DNA of 64,000 bases from Malaya genurostris (lineage: Eukaryota > Arthropoda > Insecta > Diptera > Culicidae). Below the pieces are notes generated by a model, which did no database searches, was not told the origin of the DNA, and saw nothing but the letters and a program-made list of their open reading frames with translations. Shown here piece after piece: positions 11,226-22,967 of the stretch; positions within the stretch are counted from its first letter, which is position 1; each line of letters opens with the position of its first letter. The translations under genes and the position numbers were made by a program. The stretch covers positions 123,057,340 through 123,121,339 of the forward strand of contig NC_080570.1 of assembly GCF_030247185.1 (NCBI RefSeq), written 5' to 3'.

Positions 11226-11655
11226 CACACCAAAAAACATTGAATTTTACAGGTGACTTAATCGCTCAAACGATGTAATTCATAAAGACCTAATTCGTCA
11301 AATGATGGAAAATCTCATTTGTAATGACTTAATGTTAGATGAGCTTGAATTTTACTGGTGTAGACTGTAACTTGCGTTCTGCTAGCAGGAGTGGCTGTAT
11401 GAATTTAAATGCACCTTTTACCGGCCAAGCAGATGCATGCTTCTGTGGCTCAGTCGATTATCAGACGAACTTGCGATCCAATGATTCTCGGTTCAAGTCG
11501 CGGTGGGTTGCTTCAAAATTCTTTTTTTTTAATTTCAATGAATTTCATGTCTTGGAGTTTTAGACACAATATTAAATGTTCTTCCACGTAAATTTGCGTG
11601 AATTGCGACGCTCCATTTATGTGCATCTAATAAGATGTAAAAATTTTTAAGTGTG
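11226..11655. mobile_element. MITE with internal tRNA-derived SINE-like head, copy 1
   Basis: The element starts CACACCAAAAAACATTGAA and ends TTTTTAAGTGTG, imperfect terminal inverted repeats shared with 53658-54080 and with the short form at 52222-52347. Near 11439-11508 it carries a tRNA-like segment with an A-box-like TGGCTCAGTCGA and a B-box-like GGTTCAAGTCG, as in tRNA-derived SINEs. The short form lacks about 300 bp, including that segment. Confidence 0.65.
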
Positions 11656-11935
11656 TACACACCTAGAAAAATTCGTGCAAATTTACATCTTCTGAGACCG
11701 ACATATATGAGCGTCATAAATAACTCAATTTTACTGTAAATATAACTTATATTTAATTCATTCTGACACACTTTTAAGTGCCTAAATATGTAAATTTACA
11801 CGTTTTCTTGAAATACGGGCGTATCTTTATATCATTCTTGTAAAATTCAGTCGTTTCACAGACTGCGTTCTATGAATTGTGTCATATGTAGATTTGCGTC
11901 ACCTGTAAATTTCAAAATTTTTTGCTGTGTAGTTT
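11656..11935. repeat. Diverged relative(s) of the CACAC-ended MITE
   Basis: Phrases typical of the preceding family recur in degraded form, ending GTCACCTGTAAATTTC and TTTTTTGCTGTGTAG at about 11898-11932. The segment is probably an older copy adjoining the newer one. Confidence 0.4.
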
Positions 11936-12179
11936 TACTTTTCGGGCATTGCTAATGCTTATGTAAAATTTAAGCCGAAAAAAACATAAAACATTCTTTG
12001 GATTCAAATGGAATTGTTCCATTGCACACTTCAGTCTTGCTGTTTTCGGATGAAAGTTCAGCGCATTGTGGCAGCAATAATTACATCCATCGTAAAGATA
12101 GAATTCACATTTCTGGAATTTTAAGAAAACAACGAATTATAAAATAACGTTATTATAAAAATAATAATATTATGAAAAT

Positions 12180-12335
12180 TTTATCATAAAATTGTGATCA
12201 TATTTCCGATGGCACGTAGAAAAAATTATGCTGATTCGTTAGATACAAAAAGAGATATTCACGATCAAAAACTTACCACTCTCTTAAAGGGTAAATTTTA
12301 GTAAGTAAGGTAAGTCGTATTCACGACAAAATTTC
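12180..12335 (-). repeat. Inverted copy of the repeat at 4918-5075
   Basis: It shares the TTCCGATGGC, ATATTCACGATCAAAAACTT and TAAGTCGTATTCACGAC segments with the copy at 4918-5075, in opposite orientation. It lies about 330 bp downstream of the carboxypeptidase stop codon. Confidence 0.55.
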
Positions 12336-12662
12336 GGCTTCAAGCCAGTATGCAGATGACAATCGTGCCACCAGAGTGAGTTCTTTCTGTATGAAATGAG
12401 CTTGGAAAAGAATCACGATCTAATTTTTCAATAAAAAGTTTGTCCGATTCACACACATTCTTGATTGACCAATTTTTGATCGTAACACCCTTTACCATTT
12501 TGTTGGTATATGGAAGAAAGCGTTTACGATTTTTGTACATACAAATCGTACCTTTTGTCATGCATAATTCGATATTTCCCCTCGGCGAAGGACAGAAAAG
12601 TACTAATGCAAAACCAATTAAAATAAATGCAGCTGTTTTTATTTATTCAAACACAAAATCGA

Positions 12663-14036
12663 TTAATTGTCGTAGTACCCGAGCCGATTAGCTTCCTCCA
12701 CAATTGTCTGGAAGGCCGCTAACGTTTCTTGGCCCACCGGGATGATCTGTTCTGCCGGCAGAATGAACATATCGGTCGAATCCGGAGGGCCGCGCAGTTC
12801 AAATGTCAAAGACACCGGAATTTTTCCTTCTTGGTAAGCCCAATCGATGCTTCCGCCGCATATTTGTATTTGCTTCACCCTTCATATTTGCTACCACCCT
12901 GAAATCTACTTCCATGAACCTCCGTCAGTGCGGTGATTGCCTTTTCGGTAATCGACTTTAAATGTTCATAGTTGGCGACTTTCTCCGCTGTGTGTCCGAA
13001 GGGAAACATCAGCAGTTGTGAATACGAGTGCAGGGCGATGTAAGTTCGGATGCGTTGCGTGTCGGTATTCTTGCGAATAAATTCGGCCAAGGCGGCAGAT
13101 TCCGGTTCAGAAAATTCTGAAGCACCCGAGAAATCGTAGCTACATGGATCATCGCTCGAACCAATACCGCCCCAATTACTAGCAAAGTTTCGATTTAAAT
13201 CCACTCCACGACAGAGACCATAAGGTTTTCGATTCTTCCGCCAAAGGCGGTCACCTTCGAATGTAAATTTGTACCCATCTGGGTTGACTATTGGAAAAAA
13301 GAACCAATCGTAATTGTTTGAAAGATCAATGATTCGTGGAGCGGTCGATGTTACCAGTTGATTTAGAATGAACGTTGTGGTGGCCGGAGATATCCATTCA
13401 CGAGCATGGATTCCACCTTCGACAAAAATGGCCCTATTGTCCGACTTTCGAGACAATTTCACGCCTTTAATGGGTATACCATCATAGCTGGTACCGAGAC
13501 TAAGAACGGTTATGAATGAATGTTTCGCGGCCAGATCTTCCATCCAAGCGTAGATAGTTTCGAGGTGAAAGTAGTGACTCCAATCGAATTCAGTTACGTT
13601 TGTCGTGACTGGTTTTATCCATTGGGCTTCGCGATCGATTTTACTTTGCATATTATATTCCTAAAAATTAAATAAACATTTGCTGAATTTTCTTTCAAAC
13701 AAAACATTGTATATTGTGTAAGCTAACCAGCACTTGTCCTTTGATCAAGAAACGGTCCATCAGATCTTCAAAATCCGCTACTTTGTTGGCAGCAACCATG
13801 ATGGTCAACTGTTGTCCAGGTTGACGAGCATGTCCGTAGAATGTACAGCTATCGCTTTTTGCTTCCAGTTCCTGCAAAATCTGCACATGACGATCCGTTT
13901 CCAATTGCACCCTGTACAATCGATAGTTGTCGTACCGGGCACATACACTTTGTCCCGAAACGGTAGCTGATAAATTACTCACAATTAGTGTGGACAAATA
14001 AATAATGAAACATACGACTACGTTCCTACCGGCCAT
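12663..14036 (-). pseudogene. M14 metallocarboxypeptidase (A-type), copy with frameshift and internal stop
   Basis: Exon 1 is 14036-13728: signal peptide followed by the propeptide. A 67-bp intron follows (donor GTTAGC, acceptor TTTTAG). Exon 2 starts at 13660 and carries the peptidase domain. Visible catalytic elements are the zinc motif HAREW, the RLWRKNR arginines, DLNRNF and HSYSQ, plus FELRG with the catalytic Glu. GGSIDW gives Ile at the position equivalent to 255 of bovine CPA, hence A-type specificity (hydrophobic C-terminal residues). The frame breaks at about 12875-12850: a TGA closes the frame after GGSKYEG, and the CGGSIDWAYQ block resumes in another frame. This is just where the substrate-binding Tyr248 loop should be. 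A near-repeat of AGCAAATA..GAAG there suggests slippage. The rest reads through to a normal C-terminus ending GYYDN and TAA. It is either a young pseudogene or an assembly error; the start codon and an initiator (TCAGTA, +1 at 14049) look intact. The paralogue at 21573-22967 has the same intron position. Confidence 0.8.
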
Positions 14037-14045
14037 CCTGCCTCG

Positions 14046-14051
14046 TACTGA
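14046..14051 (-). promoter_or_regulatory. Initiator-like TCAGTA just upstream of carboxypeptidase copy 1
   Basis: TCAGTA on the minus strand would start transcription at about 14049, 13 bp before the ATG. No TATA box is seen. A very short 5' leader is plausible for a gut hydrolase. Confidence 0.35.
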
Positions 14052-14799
14052 TCACCGATGCTGTAATAATCAAAAATCAACAATCGAAGCTGCCGAATTA
14101 CGTTCAATCGAAATCTATCAGAATAAGGTAAGTCAATGTTCCGAGTCCTTATCATGCACAAAAAGTAACTGACTTAAGATAGTGCTAACAATGACTTGGG
14201 ACTATCTTCATCTTATTTACATTTTTTACTAGGAGCTTAACACCTACGAGTTCAAGCTAATTCGTGAATTGTACATTGCAGTTGTTTTTAAGGTTACTGC
14301 GAGATAATCTGTGTTATTAAGATGAAACCCATATTAATCAATGATGCTTTACATTTGATAGCTCACAGTCTTGTGCAGTTCTGCGTAATACATTGATTTA
14401 CATTATTACAGGTTTAATGGTTGATTGTTATCCGAAGTTCTGTAGGTCAATAGTGCTTGGATCAAACAGCTTTAGGAGATACTTTCAAACGGGTCATAAA
14501 CCGATTTTTTACAAGGATTCTAGCCGATTCTAACAAACTTTAGTAAAAAAAACAAAAGATACGTGATAAAAAAAACTGCTGTCAAAATTCATCCAACGTA
14601 TCTATGTTTCAGAATCCTGTGTAATAAATCAAACTGTATCTCAGTTAAAATGTTAAAAAGAAATTTAATAAAAAAATATTAACTAGAAAATTACCGTAAA
14701 TTAAAAGATGAAAAGTATCATTACTACATTACTTGACATCATACAGAAATGTAACCAAAGAGAAACAATAAATATTTAATGTAAAAAAAATTAGAGGGT
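14052..14799. other. Upstream flank of carboxypeptidase copy 1, no gene seen
   Basis: AT-rich unique sequence. It may hold the regulatory region of the minus-strand carboxypeptidase, but I recognise no specific element. Confidence 0.35.
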
Positions 14800-15420
14800 T
14801 GTATTCAAGACACGACCGAGCACAATAACATTAAAAATGGAACGTTCCTAGGGTCTTCATAATATATACAAAAATAAAGAGATGATGATACACTAAACTA
14901 AAAACTTTTTCAATTGACTAATTACAAACTTGCTCTAGTTTAAGCGCTTAGATTGTTGGCGAATGATAAAATTGACAATTAGATTCTTTCTTGATAATTA
15001 ATTATATTCAATTTTGATCCCTTTCCACAATTTTTTACATTTTTAAGATTTTGAATAACGTCCTTTAACTAGAATTCAAAGTTACTTGAAAGCTCAATTT
15101 TAGATACAAACAACCTAAAGATTTAATCCTGAACAAATGAAACTGTTTTATTTTATGACAATAATCTTCGAGAAACGTACAAACTTATTAATTTTATAAA
15201 CAGTTAATCGATCCAAGAGAAGATTTTATTTATTTTAACGAAAAAAGTTGTACCAGTAAGCTCAGTAATAGTGTAATTTTATTAATCCTTCTTCAAAATC
15301 GTCGATAATCTTTGGAAAGTGTCGGTAAATAATATGGCAACAATACGAGGAAGAAAAATGTGAAACAGTCCGCATAAAATATTTAGTTACTTACATTGAT
15401 TTTCGCTTTGGCATATTAGG
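14800..15420 (+). repeat. Unsplit copy of the 1093-3940 dispersed repeat
   Basis: It matches 1093-1250 and then 3352-3830 without the LINE. It therefore represents the empty target site for that retrotransposon (junction GCGCTTAGATTGTTGGCG near 14943). Confidence 0.7.
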
Positions 15421-16055
15421 AATATACAAAATGGATACGCAACAAAATTCAGAAATTTTGTTCATATTGTAACTTGATGTTATTAACACATGAATGAACA
15501 TTGTCATAGTTACAACGCGTGTTTTGAAGCAAATAATAATTGAACTGAAACTGGCGGTTAACCAAATTCTACGAGGGTTGCTATTCACGATCAATTTGAT
15601 ACTATATGATATTGCATCTAATTGTACTGTATATGTGAGCCTGTGGAACTCATTTATACTACCAAACCGAGGAGACCGCTTTTAGAAGTTTCAGAATTTA
15701 ATTTTGAATCTTTTGAAGCGTTTAATTCCTGGTGGGAAAACAACTTGTTCAGTCACATATAATGAAGAAGAAGTTTCTATGATTATCATAATAACACAAC
15801 TTTATACTGAATCCATTTTCGCGCCACCGTTTTGTTCGTATGGGAATGGAGATTTAAGTATGCAAACCGATCCGTTGACAAATTAAAACATTTTTAAGCT
15901 TACTATATTGAAGCTTTGGAATCATTTAAATGAGGAAAATCATTTAACAAATCATCGAGGAACAAGCGCTGCGAATTAGATCCGAAAAATCTTTGGCCGA
16001 TAATTCTAAATTGGCCTGATAGTTACCAGAGAACCAAAATAAAACACTAAATTCA
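15421..16055. other. Intergenic, nothing recognised
   Basis: This is mostly unique sequence. The part at 15940-16030 weakly matches 4672-4760. Confidence 0.3.
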
Positions 16056-16059
16056 AACC

Positions 16060-16923
16060 AAATTTCCAATGGTATGCAATTGAAATATTCAAATGACGTT
16101 TTCTCATAAGTTTAAGTTAAATGTTTCCGAATCGATTGGTTGTTGAATTATATAAATCCATCAACAAATGACTGAGGTATGAGCGTTCAAAATTATGGCA
16201 GAAAAATGTTAAGCGATTAGTTTAGCATGTTTTAATTTGACACCCAGCCTCGGGAAGCGAAGTGTAAGGCATTTTTAATGGCAAAATCGACCAACAATTT
16301 GCTAAATACATCGGATATTTCAAAAGAACCGATAACCATGCTGGTTCGGTTTTTCAATAGCTAGATGATATATAAGATATTCAAGCGAACACGAAGCGGT
16401 GTTGTGCAGACAGCAGGAAGTTTCACCAACACATAATGCAAAAGCGACAATCCAGCAAGTGAACGCATATACAATCCAGTCATCAGCTCACTGGACGAGC
16501 TACTTGTTTCATTCGCAGTCAAACATCAACTAGGCAAAGAAATATTGTGCAGCCTATATTTATAGATTTCTCTTCATACTACGCAGAACGATGCGGTGTT
16601 TTTTATGCATGACGCAAAGCCTCCTATGCCGAACAAGAAGTTGACGTCATTTTGTAAAGCAGGGATTGGTGGATGAAAACATAGGTCGATTCCAACCATT
16701 TTTTCAATAGTATGCTATTGAAATACTGAAACGACGTCGTCATACATGTTTAAGTTAAAAGTTTCCGAATCGATTGGTTGTTAAATTATAACAATCCATC
16801 AACAAATGACCGAGTTATTAACGTTCAAAATTATGACACAAAAAGGTTACGCGGCTATTTTTGAAACTTTTAATTGACACCCGGCCCCGTATAGTGAAGA
16901 GTAAGGCATTTTTAATGCCAAAA
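16060..16923 (+). repeat. Two direct repeats flanking a unique 400-bp segment
   Basis: About 220 bp at 16060-16284 recurs at about 16700-16923. Both copies share CCGAATCGATTGGTTGTT and ATCCATCAACAAATGAC, and end with AAGGCATTTTTAATG. The intervening 16285-16690 differs in texture: it is less AT-rich, has a TATATAAG box at about 16369, and has no open frame of note. Confidence 0.55.
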
Positions 16924-19210
16924 AATCAGAATCCTGTGACAAAACATCCGTTTTATAAGAAAAGCATAATTGCACCAATTTGTGGATTAAACACTGTAAA
17001 ATCATAAATGGAACCGACTTTCAAATTAAAACCTGAAGTGCTGGGTATAATAAACCAGTCTACTCGGTTCGTCGGGATTAAAAAAAGGCGGGTGGGTAAT
17101 GTCAGCGAAGTAGAAATGCAATATGTGCTTTTGTACAAACCAAAAAACCCTAAATGACACTCGTCGTCTAAAATTCCAAATCAAAACTCACATAAATTTT
17201 TCAGAGATAAAATCACGTTTCCGCACAGATAATATTACGAGAAAGCCAAATCAGGTGAACAACGGTGAAAACCAAGTAATTGGAACCTAATCCGTTGGTT
17301 TTAACTATGGCAGCGGTGCTCATGTGTTTCATGTAAGGCCATTTCACAGCGATTTCGGTCTTAAATCGCTTCATTAATGCACGCTAATACTATTTTTTTT
17401 CTTTTTGAAGTGGTCATTCAAAAGTATACTATGCCGATCCCATAAAACCGACATTGTCTTTCCGTCTCATTCAGACGCCCTTCGAAGCACTCATGATGAC
17501 TTCAGTCTATTGTTGGGTAATCATTCTGTTCTCTGGCGTACGAGCCAAACATGTATTCGAAGTGCGCATGCATTCGTCTTTCTTGCCCTAAATAAGTATG
17601 TGCTGGATCCAGCGGTAGGATATCTTTCTCAACTGCAGAATATTGATTAACATGCTGGCGCACTTTCTCTTTCCGGTCGTTCAGTACAATTTTATATATT
17701 ATTATTATTATTGTCATATATTTTACTCAGGTTTTTTCCTCCATTTTATATGGTTTTGCACACTTAACTTCGTTCCGCAATTCTTTTGCATGATAAAAAG
17801 CATCATTCGAACAACATTTTGTAATTGTTTCGTGGAAAAATATTGAGATATAAGTCGGTGAAGAGGTATTTTTAAGAACGCTTCTTAAAAATCATGATTT
17901 GCGGTGTCCAGTGTATCTCAGCGCAGACTAATCAGAAGTGACCAAATCAAAGCAACATAGATAGAGTTAGAGTTTGTCTAGACCCCAACGTTTCTGTTTG
18001 ATTTTTTAAAATATATTTTAATTTTTGGTGGTTAGATTTTTCACGAAAAAATTCGCCATTTTGTAACTGTAAAACCTCCCCAAAGTAACAAACAACGAAA
18101 AGGAAATCGTTGGGGTCTAGTTTTTTATATGTAGAAAGTGTGTGTAAAATTTGAAAAAAAAATTGGTGCAATAGTTTTTGAATAACGATCGACACGGACT
18201 TTTAAAACCTGCTTTCGAGAAAAACGCGTTTAAAGTTTTTTGTCTGTAAAATCGAAGGAAACAATTTATTACTCAAGGGAACCCGTAGGCTCTCACATTT
18301 TCAAAAAATCATATTGTTTCTTTTGTGTTATGTTATAATGAATTTCAAGAATGTTTTGTCAAGTTTATAAGTCAATCGAAGCAGAAATCTTGGTCTTATG
18401 CACCAAGCTCTTACTTCTTCGCAGTATGACATAAGCAAAGATTAAGGTTCATAACTTGCTGAGTTTTGTTCCGATAGGCTTGAAAATTTCACAGAATATT
18501 CTTGAAATGGTTTACTATGAGAACATACAAAGAAAAAAATAAATGATTTTTCAAATGTGTTAGACCCTACCCGCCCCTTAAAGTACCGCTGTGATGAAAC
18601 GAATATAACACTTCGCAACACCTATAACTTCCTTAAAAGTAAAGCATCGTAACTTGTTTACCGCAAGAATCTAATCCTAATAACGATTTTTAACATTTAT
18701 AATTCCCACAAAATAACTCATATGATTTGTAATTCTCAATTTATGAAAATTATCATATGCAACGGTTTCTTAACTTAACGTAACGCTTCCCATCTCACGA
18801 TAATATCGAGTGAACTGCTTCGTCAAATGGAACATTGTTCCATATTTAGGACGAATATAGCGTGATGGGTAAGTCGCCCAAGTAATCATATGCATTATAT
18901 CACTGCACATTTACCATTCTATTTTTACATTGTTAATATATAATTACACTAATCCTACATACTTTAAAGCAATGTGCATTAAATTTGCATTCAAAATGTA
19001 ACTGAGCATAATTTTACAACAACCTTCCGCGGTGCTATATATCGTCATTCAATGCTATATTTTGAAGCAACGAAACTTTGATAATAACTATAAGAGTAAT
19101 AATCCTATAAGAGTCTAATAATACCCCTTTTCAGCTTTATATCAGCATTATGTAACTCCGTTGCATTTAATCAAATTTTACAGGAATTTTTAAAGCTGAA
19201 TTAATGTAAA
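16924..19210. other. Intergenic, low content
   Basis: At about 17085 a short GGCGGGTGGGTAATGTCAG fragment marks another end of the MITE seen at 5655-5745. A (TTA)n-type run is near 17695-17712. No exon or RNA gene is recognised. Confidence 0.35.
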
Positions 19211-19217
19211 GTTATAA

Positions 19218-20106
19218 CACAGACTAACAGACATGACAGTATGAGTAAATTCTTATAAAAATAATTTTTCGTGATGCACTAGTTCCACCTATATTGTACT
19301 GCGCGAACTATTTATTATCGGTACACCCCTTGTGTTACGTAAAAGTTGTTTTACTAGTTGGTTTCCCCTCGTTTGTCAACACCGATCAGCTGCTTGCAGG
19401 GATGCCTGATTTCATCAAAATTTTTGAAAATGAATCGTCACAATAAATTTTTTGATTACGTTGATAATTAGAGTGCCTATAACCAGAGTGACGACATCTC
19501 ATCCGTAATGCTGGCAACAATTAAAAACATTCCATTAGCTTTACATTGAATTGACAGGCCGTTTGCTCGTTTGGAACTGGTAGCTGTCATTCCAAACGAA
19601 CAGCTGTCGCCACTTTGATTATAGTAACTCTATTGATAATATATTTAACTTTTTCGCAATGTTGGAAGGTAACCATTTATTTGACTCAACGTTGTTCATC
19701 TAGACTATTTTTTATTGTGTTGGTAGTTTTCACCCGAAATTAAGTGGCGGCAGACCAGAAGCAAGTAAATATTGTAACAAAACGGGTTCGATTTTGTATT
19801 GCGTTGGAGGATGAGAAGTAGGCATAATTCTGTATATAGTTTTGGCAATATGTATTAAATTTGTATCCTGCATGAAATTCGCATGGACGTATACAAATCA
19901 ATACATTACAGGTAATTCTGCATGAATGGCAACTCTGTTGGTTAATGAAAAAAAAACACAGTATAGATGACAGACAGGATGTTTTTGATAGGGCAACGTG
20001 GCGCCATCATGACACATGTGAGTACTGTCCCAAATAAAGGAATATTCGAAATGACCGTTAAAATGATTGAAGAATCTAATTTGAGTGTCCTGTCTGTTAG
20101 TCTGTG
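19218..20106 (+). mobile_element. Complete CACAGACTAAC-family DNA element with 7-bp target duplication
   Basis: It starts CACAGACTAACAGACATGAC and ends with the inverse of CACAGACTAACAGACAGGAC. The flanks GTTATAA at 19211-19217 and 20107-20113 are a 7-bp direct repeat. It is 889 bp long including a nested 164-bp MITE. No transposase is present, so it is non-autonomous. Related copies are at 1-367 and 58839-59540. Confidence 0.75.
19469..19632 (+). mobile_element. 164-bp hAT-like MITE nested in the larger element, copy 1
   Basis: Terminal repeats are TAGAGTGCCTATAACCAGAG and the matching right end. The 8-bp TTGATAAT is present on both sides (19461-19468 and 19633-19640). The homologous element at 58839-59540 has the uninterrupted site TTGATAATATATTTAAC at about 59082, which proves the insertion. 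An 8-bp duplication is the hAT signature. Confidence 0.85.
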
Positions 20107-21535
20107 GTTATAATGCGTCGTGGTTACTTGGGTACATCACATGTGTAATGGAAAGAAAAATATGTGCCGTTAAATTATTTTTTAAATTTGCATATTTCAT
20201 TTCACCAATTTCAAATTATTTTTAAAATTTTTCAACGAATTGCTGATGTTTACATACATAACATAAACAAATATAAAGCAGACATACGACTTAGCATTCG
20301 CAGTGTATATAAAAGGTTTGATTGCAGAGATGACAGGAAAAAATATCATATATCTTCATGCAGGGATGCAAAAGTCTGTATATCCCAGCCCCCTCAGCCG
20401 CTTTCAAGGTAAAACTACAATCTTTCGATTTATATTGGAAACTTTAGAAAATTTGCAATAATGGCTCCGCAATAATCAAAGAGAAAGTAAACACAGAGAG
20501 GCTCTCATTTGCAGTTAGACCCTTTTGTCGTAGGACTATCAGTATGATACGTTAAACTGACTTGACAGGCAAAAAAAAAGGTCGCGACAATTTGAAAAGT
20601 CTGTAAATTTTGACGAAAGTCTGCAAAAAACTCGATTTTAAAAAGTCCGCACAACAAAAGTGTCTGTTTGATTGTTATTTGGGATGTAATGATCAAATCG
20701 ATAAAGATAAATTATATACTGTATTTCAGCAATATGAATGCAATTAACATGTTATACACATATTATCTTTTACTAGTCGAATAATTGTCCATTTCAACTT
20801 TATATTTACTTTGATGTTTTTTGGCAGTTACAGAGAGTCGCACTGAATTTATATAAGGTGGAATTAATGTAGGTATATAATGCGATGTGGATACTTTGGA
20901 AGAGAACACCCGAAAAAATCCTTCCGGTATGATATACATATTTCTTTAAACATTCAATGTTCTATTAAGCCATTACTTTCGTTGTAACAAACTGCTCGCT
21001 ACAAGGGGTTCAATACGACTATAGTTTATTGAATTTTTAAATAAGGCCATGTTTGTCCCTAAAGTTCTGATACACTGGGGTATTTTTTTACGCGGTTTCT
21101 TTTTACGCGGCTTTTTTCCGCGGAAACTTGCCGATATTCGGGGAAAAAACTAAGTGTGATCGAATGTAGAAGCTAAATTATACTTATGTTTTGTTGCTTA
21201 ATAATTTTGGTACTGATACGGGTACTGGTGAAAAGTTAGTAAAAGTACTGATTACAATATATTCAGACATTACCCACTATTTTATCTACATTGATAAGAT
21301 ATCTAAGAGATGTTTTTCCACTCTGGTAATAACGAAAACAATACTTTCGGTACTTTTTCCACATTCGATATGTTGCGTAAAATTAGCTGGTCATCTGACT
21401 TTGACATTTGTTATCTTACCGTCTCCCGCTCTCTTCAGTCACTTTTATTTTGTACTAAAATCACAAAATCGCATATCAAATGAACAAGAGCCGGCTTAAA
21501 CCGTTCATCTTCAATGCTTTATCACCTTAGTATGG
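20107..21535. other. Intergenic upstream of carboxypeptidase copy 2
   Basis: It contains one copy of the dispersed CATTTGCAGTTAGACCC motif (20505-20530). A short TTTTTACGCGG direct repeat lies at 21087-21113. No gene is recognised. Confidence 0.35.
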
Positions 21536-21537
21536 TA

Positions 21538-21543
21538 TCAGTT
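21538..21543 (+). promoter_or_regulatory. Initiator TCAGTT of carboxypeptidase copy 2
   Basis: TCAGTT places a start site at about 21540, 33 bp before the ATG. I see neither a canonical TATA box 30 bp upstream nor a DPE. The call rests on the motif and its position only. Confidence 0.4.
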
Positions 21544-21572
21544 CTTTGAGGACTAGGTTTTCATCAAGCGCG

Positions 21573-22967
21573 ATGTTGTTTTACGAGAAATGTGGTCTGA
21601 TAGCCTTGGTGACTATATTGTTGAGTGTTCTGAATTGCCGTGCCTGTGATGTGTCTAATTCGGCTGCTAATCCTAACAAGGCACGGTACGATCAGTTCCG
21701 GATATACAGAGTGTTTCTAGAAACAGAGAACCAGGTGGAACTTATGCAACAGTTGGAGAACCGTAGTGATAGCTACACTTTTATGGGCCATGCTCGTCAT
21801 ACCAATCAAAATTTGACTATCATGGTCGCACCTCAGAAGATTGCCGAGATCACGGATCTTTTAGAGCGCTATAATATTAAAGGATCAGTTCTGGTAGGAG
21901 CATTGTTGGTTTTTGATAATCGCTTAGTGTGTAATTGTGCTTAATGTTTTCAGTTATACAATATTCAAGCGTTGATCGACAAAGAAGAGTTCACAATTAT
22001 GCCGAAAGGTACGGGTGCGGAACAGTTCGATTGGTTACACTACTTCCATTTGGATACCATCCATAAGTGGTTGGATTTGCAAGCCTCTAAATACTCGTTC
22101 GTTACTGTTCTACCGCTGCAGGCCAGCTACGAACGGAACCTTATCAAAGGTGTTAAGCTATCGAAAAAGTCGGGTAACACTGCAGTGTTCGTGGAGTGTG
22201 GAATTCACGCTAGGGAATGGATCTCTCCGGCTGTTTGTACGTATCTGTTGGATCAACTTCTAACTTCGGACGCACCTGAGGTTCGTGATTTGGCGGAAAA
22301 TTTCGATTGGTTCTTTTTCCCGGTTGTGAACCCGGACGGTTACAAATACACGTTCGAATCGGATCGTCTGTGGCGTAAGAACCGTGCACCGTACGGAATG
22401 TGCCGAGGAGTTGATTTGAATCGCAACTTCGAGAGCGATTGGAATGGAATCGGTGCTAGTTCGGATCCTTGTGCGTATGATTTCGCCGGAGCTTCCGCTG
22501 CCAGTGAACCGGAAACGCAAGTTTTGCAACAGTTTCTCAAAGCAAACGCTCAATCGAGCCGTATCAGGACGTATTTTTCGATGCACTCGTTTTCTCAACT
22601 AATTATGTTCCCCTACGGGTACACTGCTGACAAGGTGGAAAACTACAACGATCTGAAGACGATTGGAGAAAAAGGTTCCGAAGCGATACGAGCCACTCAC
22701 GGAAAGCAGTACGTTTCCGGTGCGATGATCGAAACGATTTATCCTTCCTCCGGGGACAGTGTCGATTGGGCATTTGCGGCTTGTGACGTTCCGATTGCCT
22801 TCACATTCGAGCTTCGTGGACCTCCGGAAAGTACGAATATGTTTATACTTCCTGCAGAGGAAATTATTCCGACTGGCCAGGAGACACTGGCTGCCTACGT
22901 TGCAATGTTGAACGCTGCACGGGATTTAGGATATTATTCCGGTTCAGAGAGAAACCCAGAGCTGTGA
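21573..22967 (+). CDS. Zinc carboxypeptidase, M14A, A-type (secreted pro-enzyme)
   Basis: A gut-type digestive exopeptidase that should remove C-terminal hydrophobic residues from dietary peptides in the lumen. Exon 1 (21573-21893) encodes a signal peptide (MLFYEK, then a hydrophobic run to about residue 24) and the activation propeptide (RYDQFRIYRV onward). A 60-bp intron (GTAGGA..TTTCAG) follows. Exon 2 (21954-22967) carries the peptidase domain. Zinc ligands are His and Glu of HAREW and the His of MHSFSQ. Substrate-binding residues are in RLWRKNR and DLNRNF, Tyr248 is in TIYPSSG, and the catalytic Glu is in FELRG. DSVDW puts Val at the specificity position, favouring hydrophobic rather than basic residues. 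The usual Tyr198 is Phe (HSFSQ). The ATG at 21573 is chosen because the frame upstream opens only with TTG. The total of about 440 residues is normal for the family. It converges with the transporter on the other strand. It appears intact. Confidence 0.93.

Noticed and set aside
11439..11508. tRNA gene
   Set aside because: A and B boxes are imperfect, stems do not pair well, and a second copy sits in the same MITE at 53.9 kb.
22260..22598. Minus-strand open frame of 112 codons within carboxypeptidase copy 2
   Set aside because: It is antisense to a conserved enzyme, with arginine-rich translation typical of a shadow frame.
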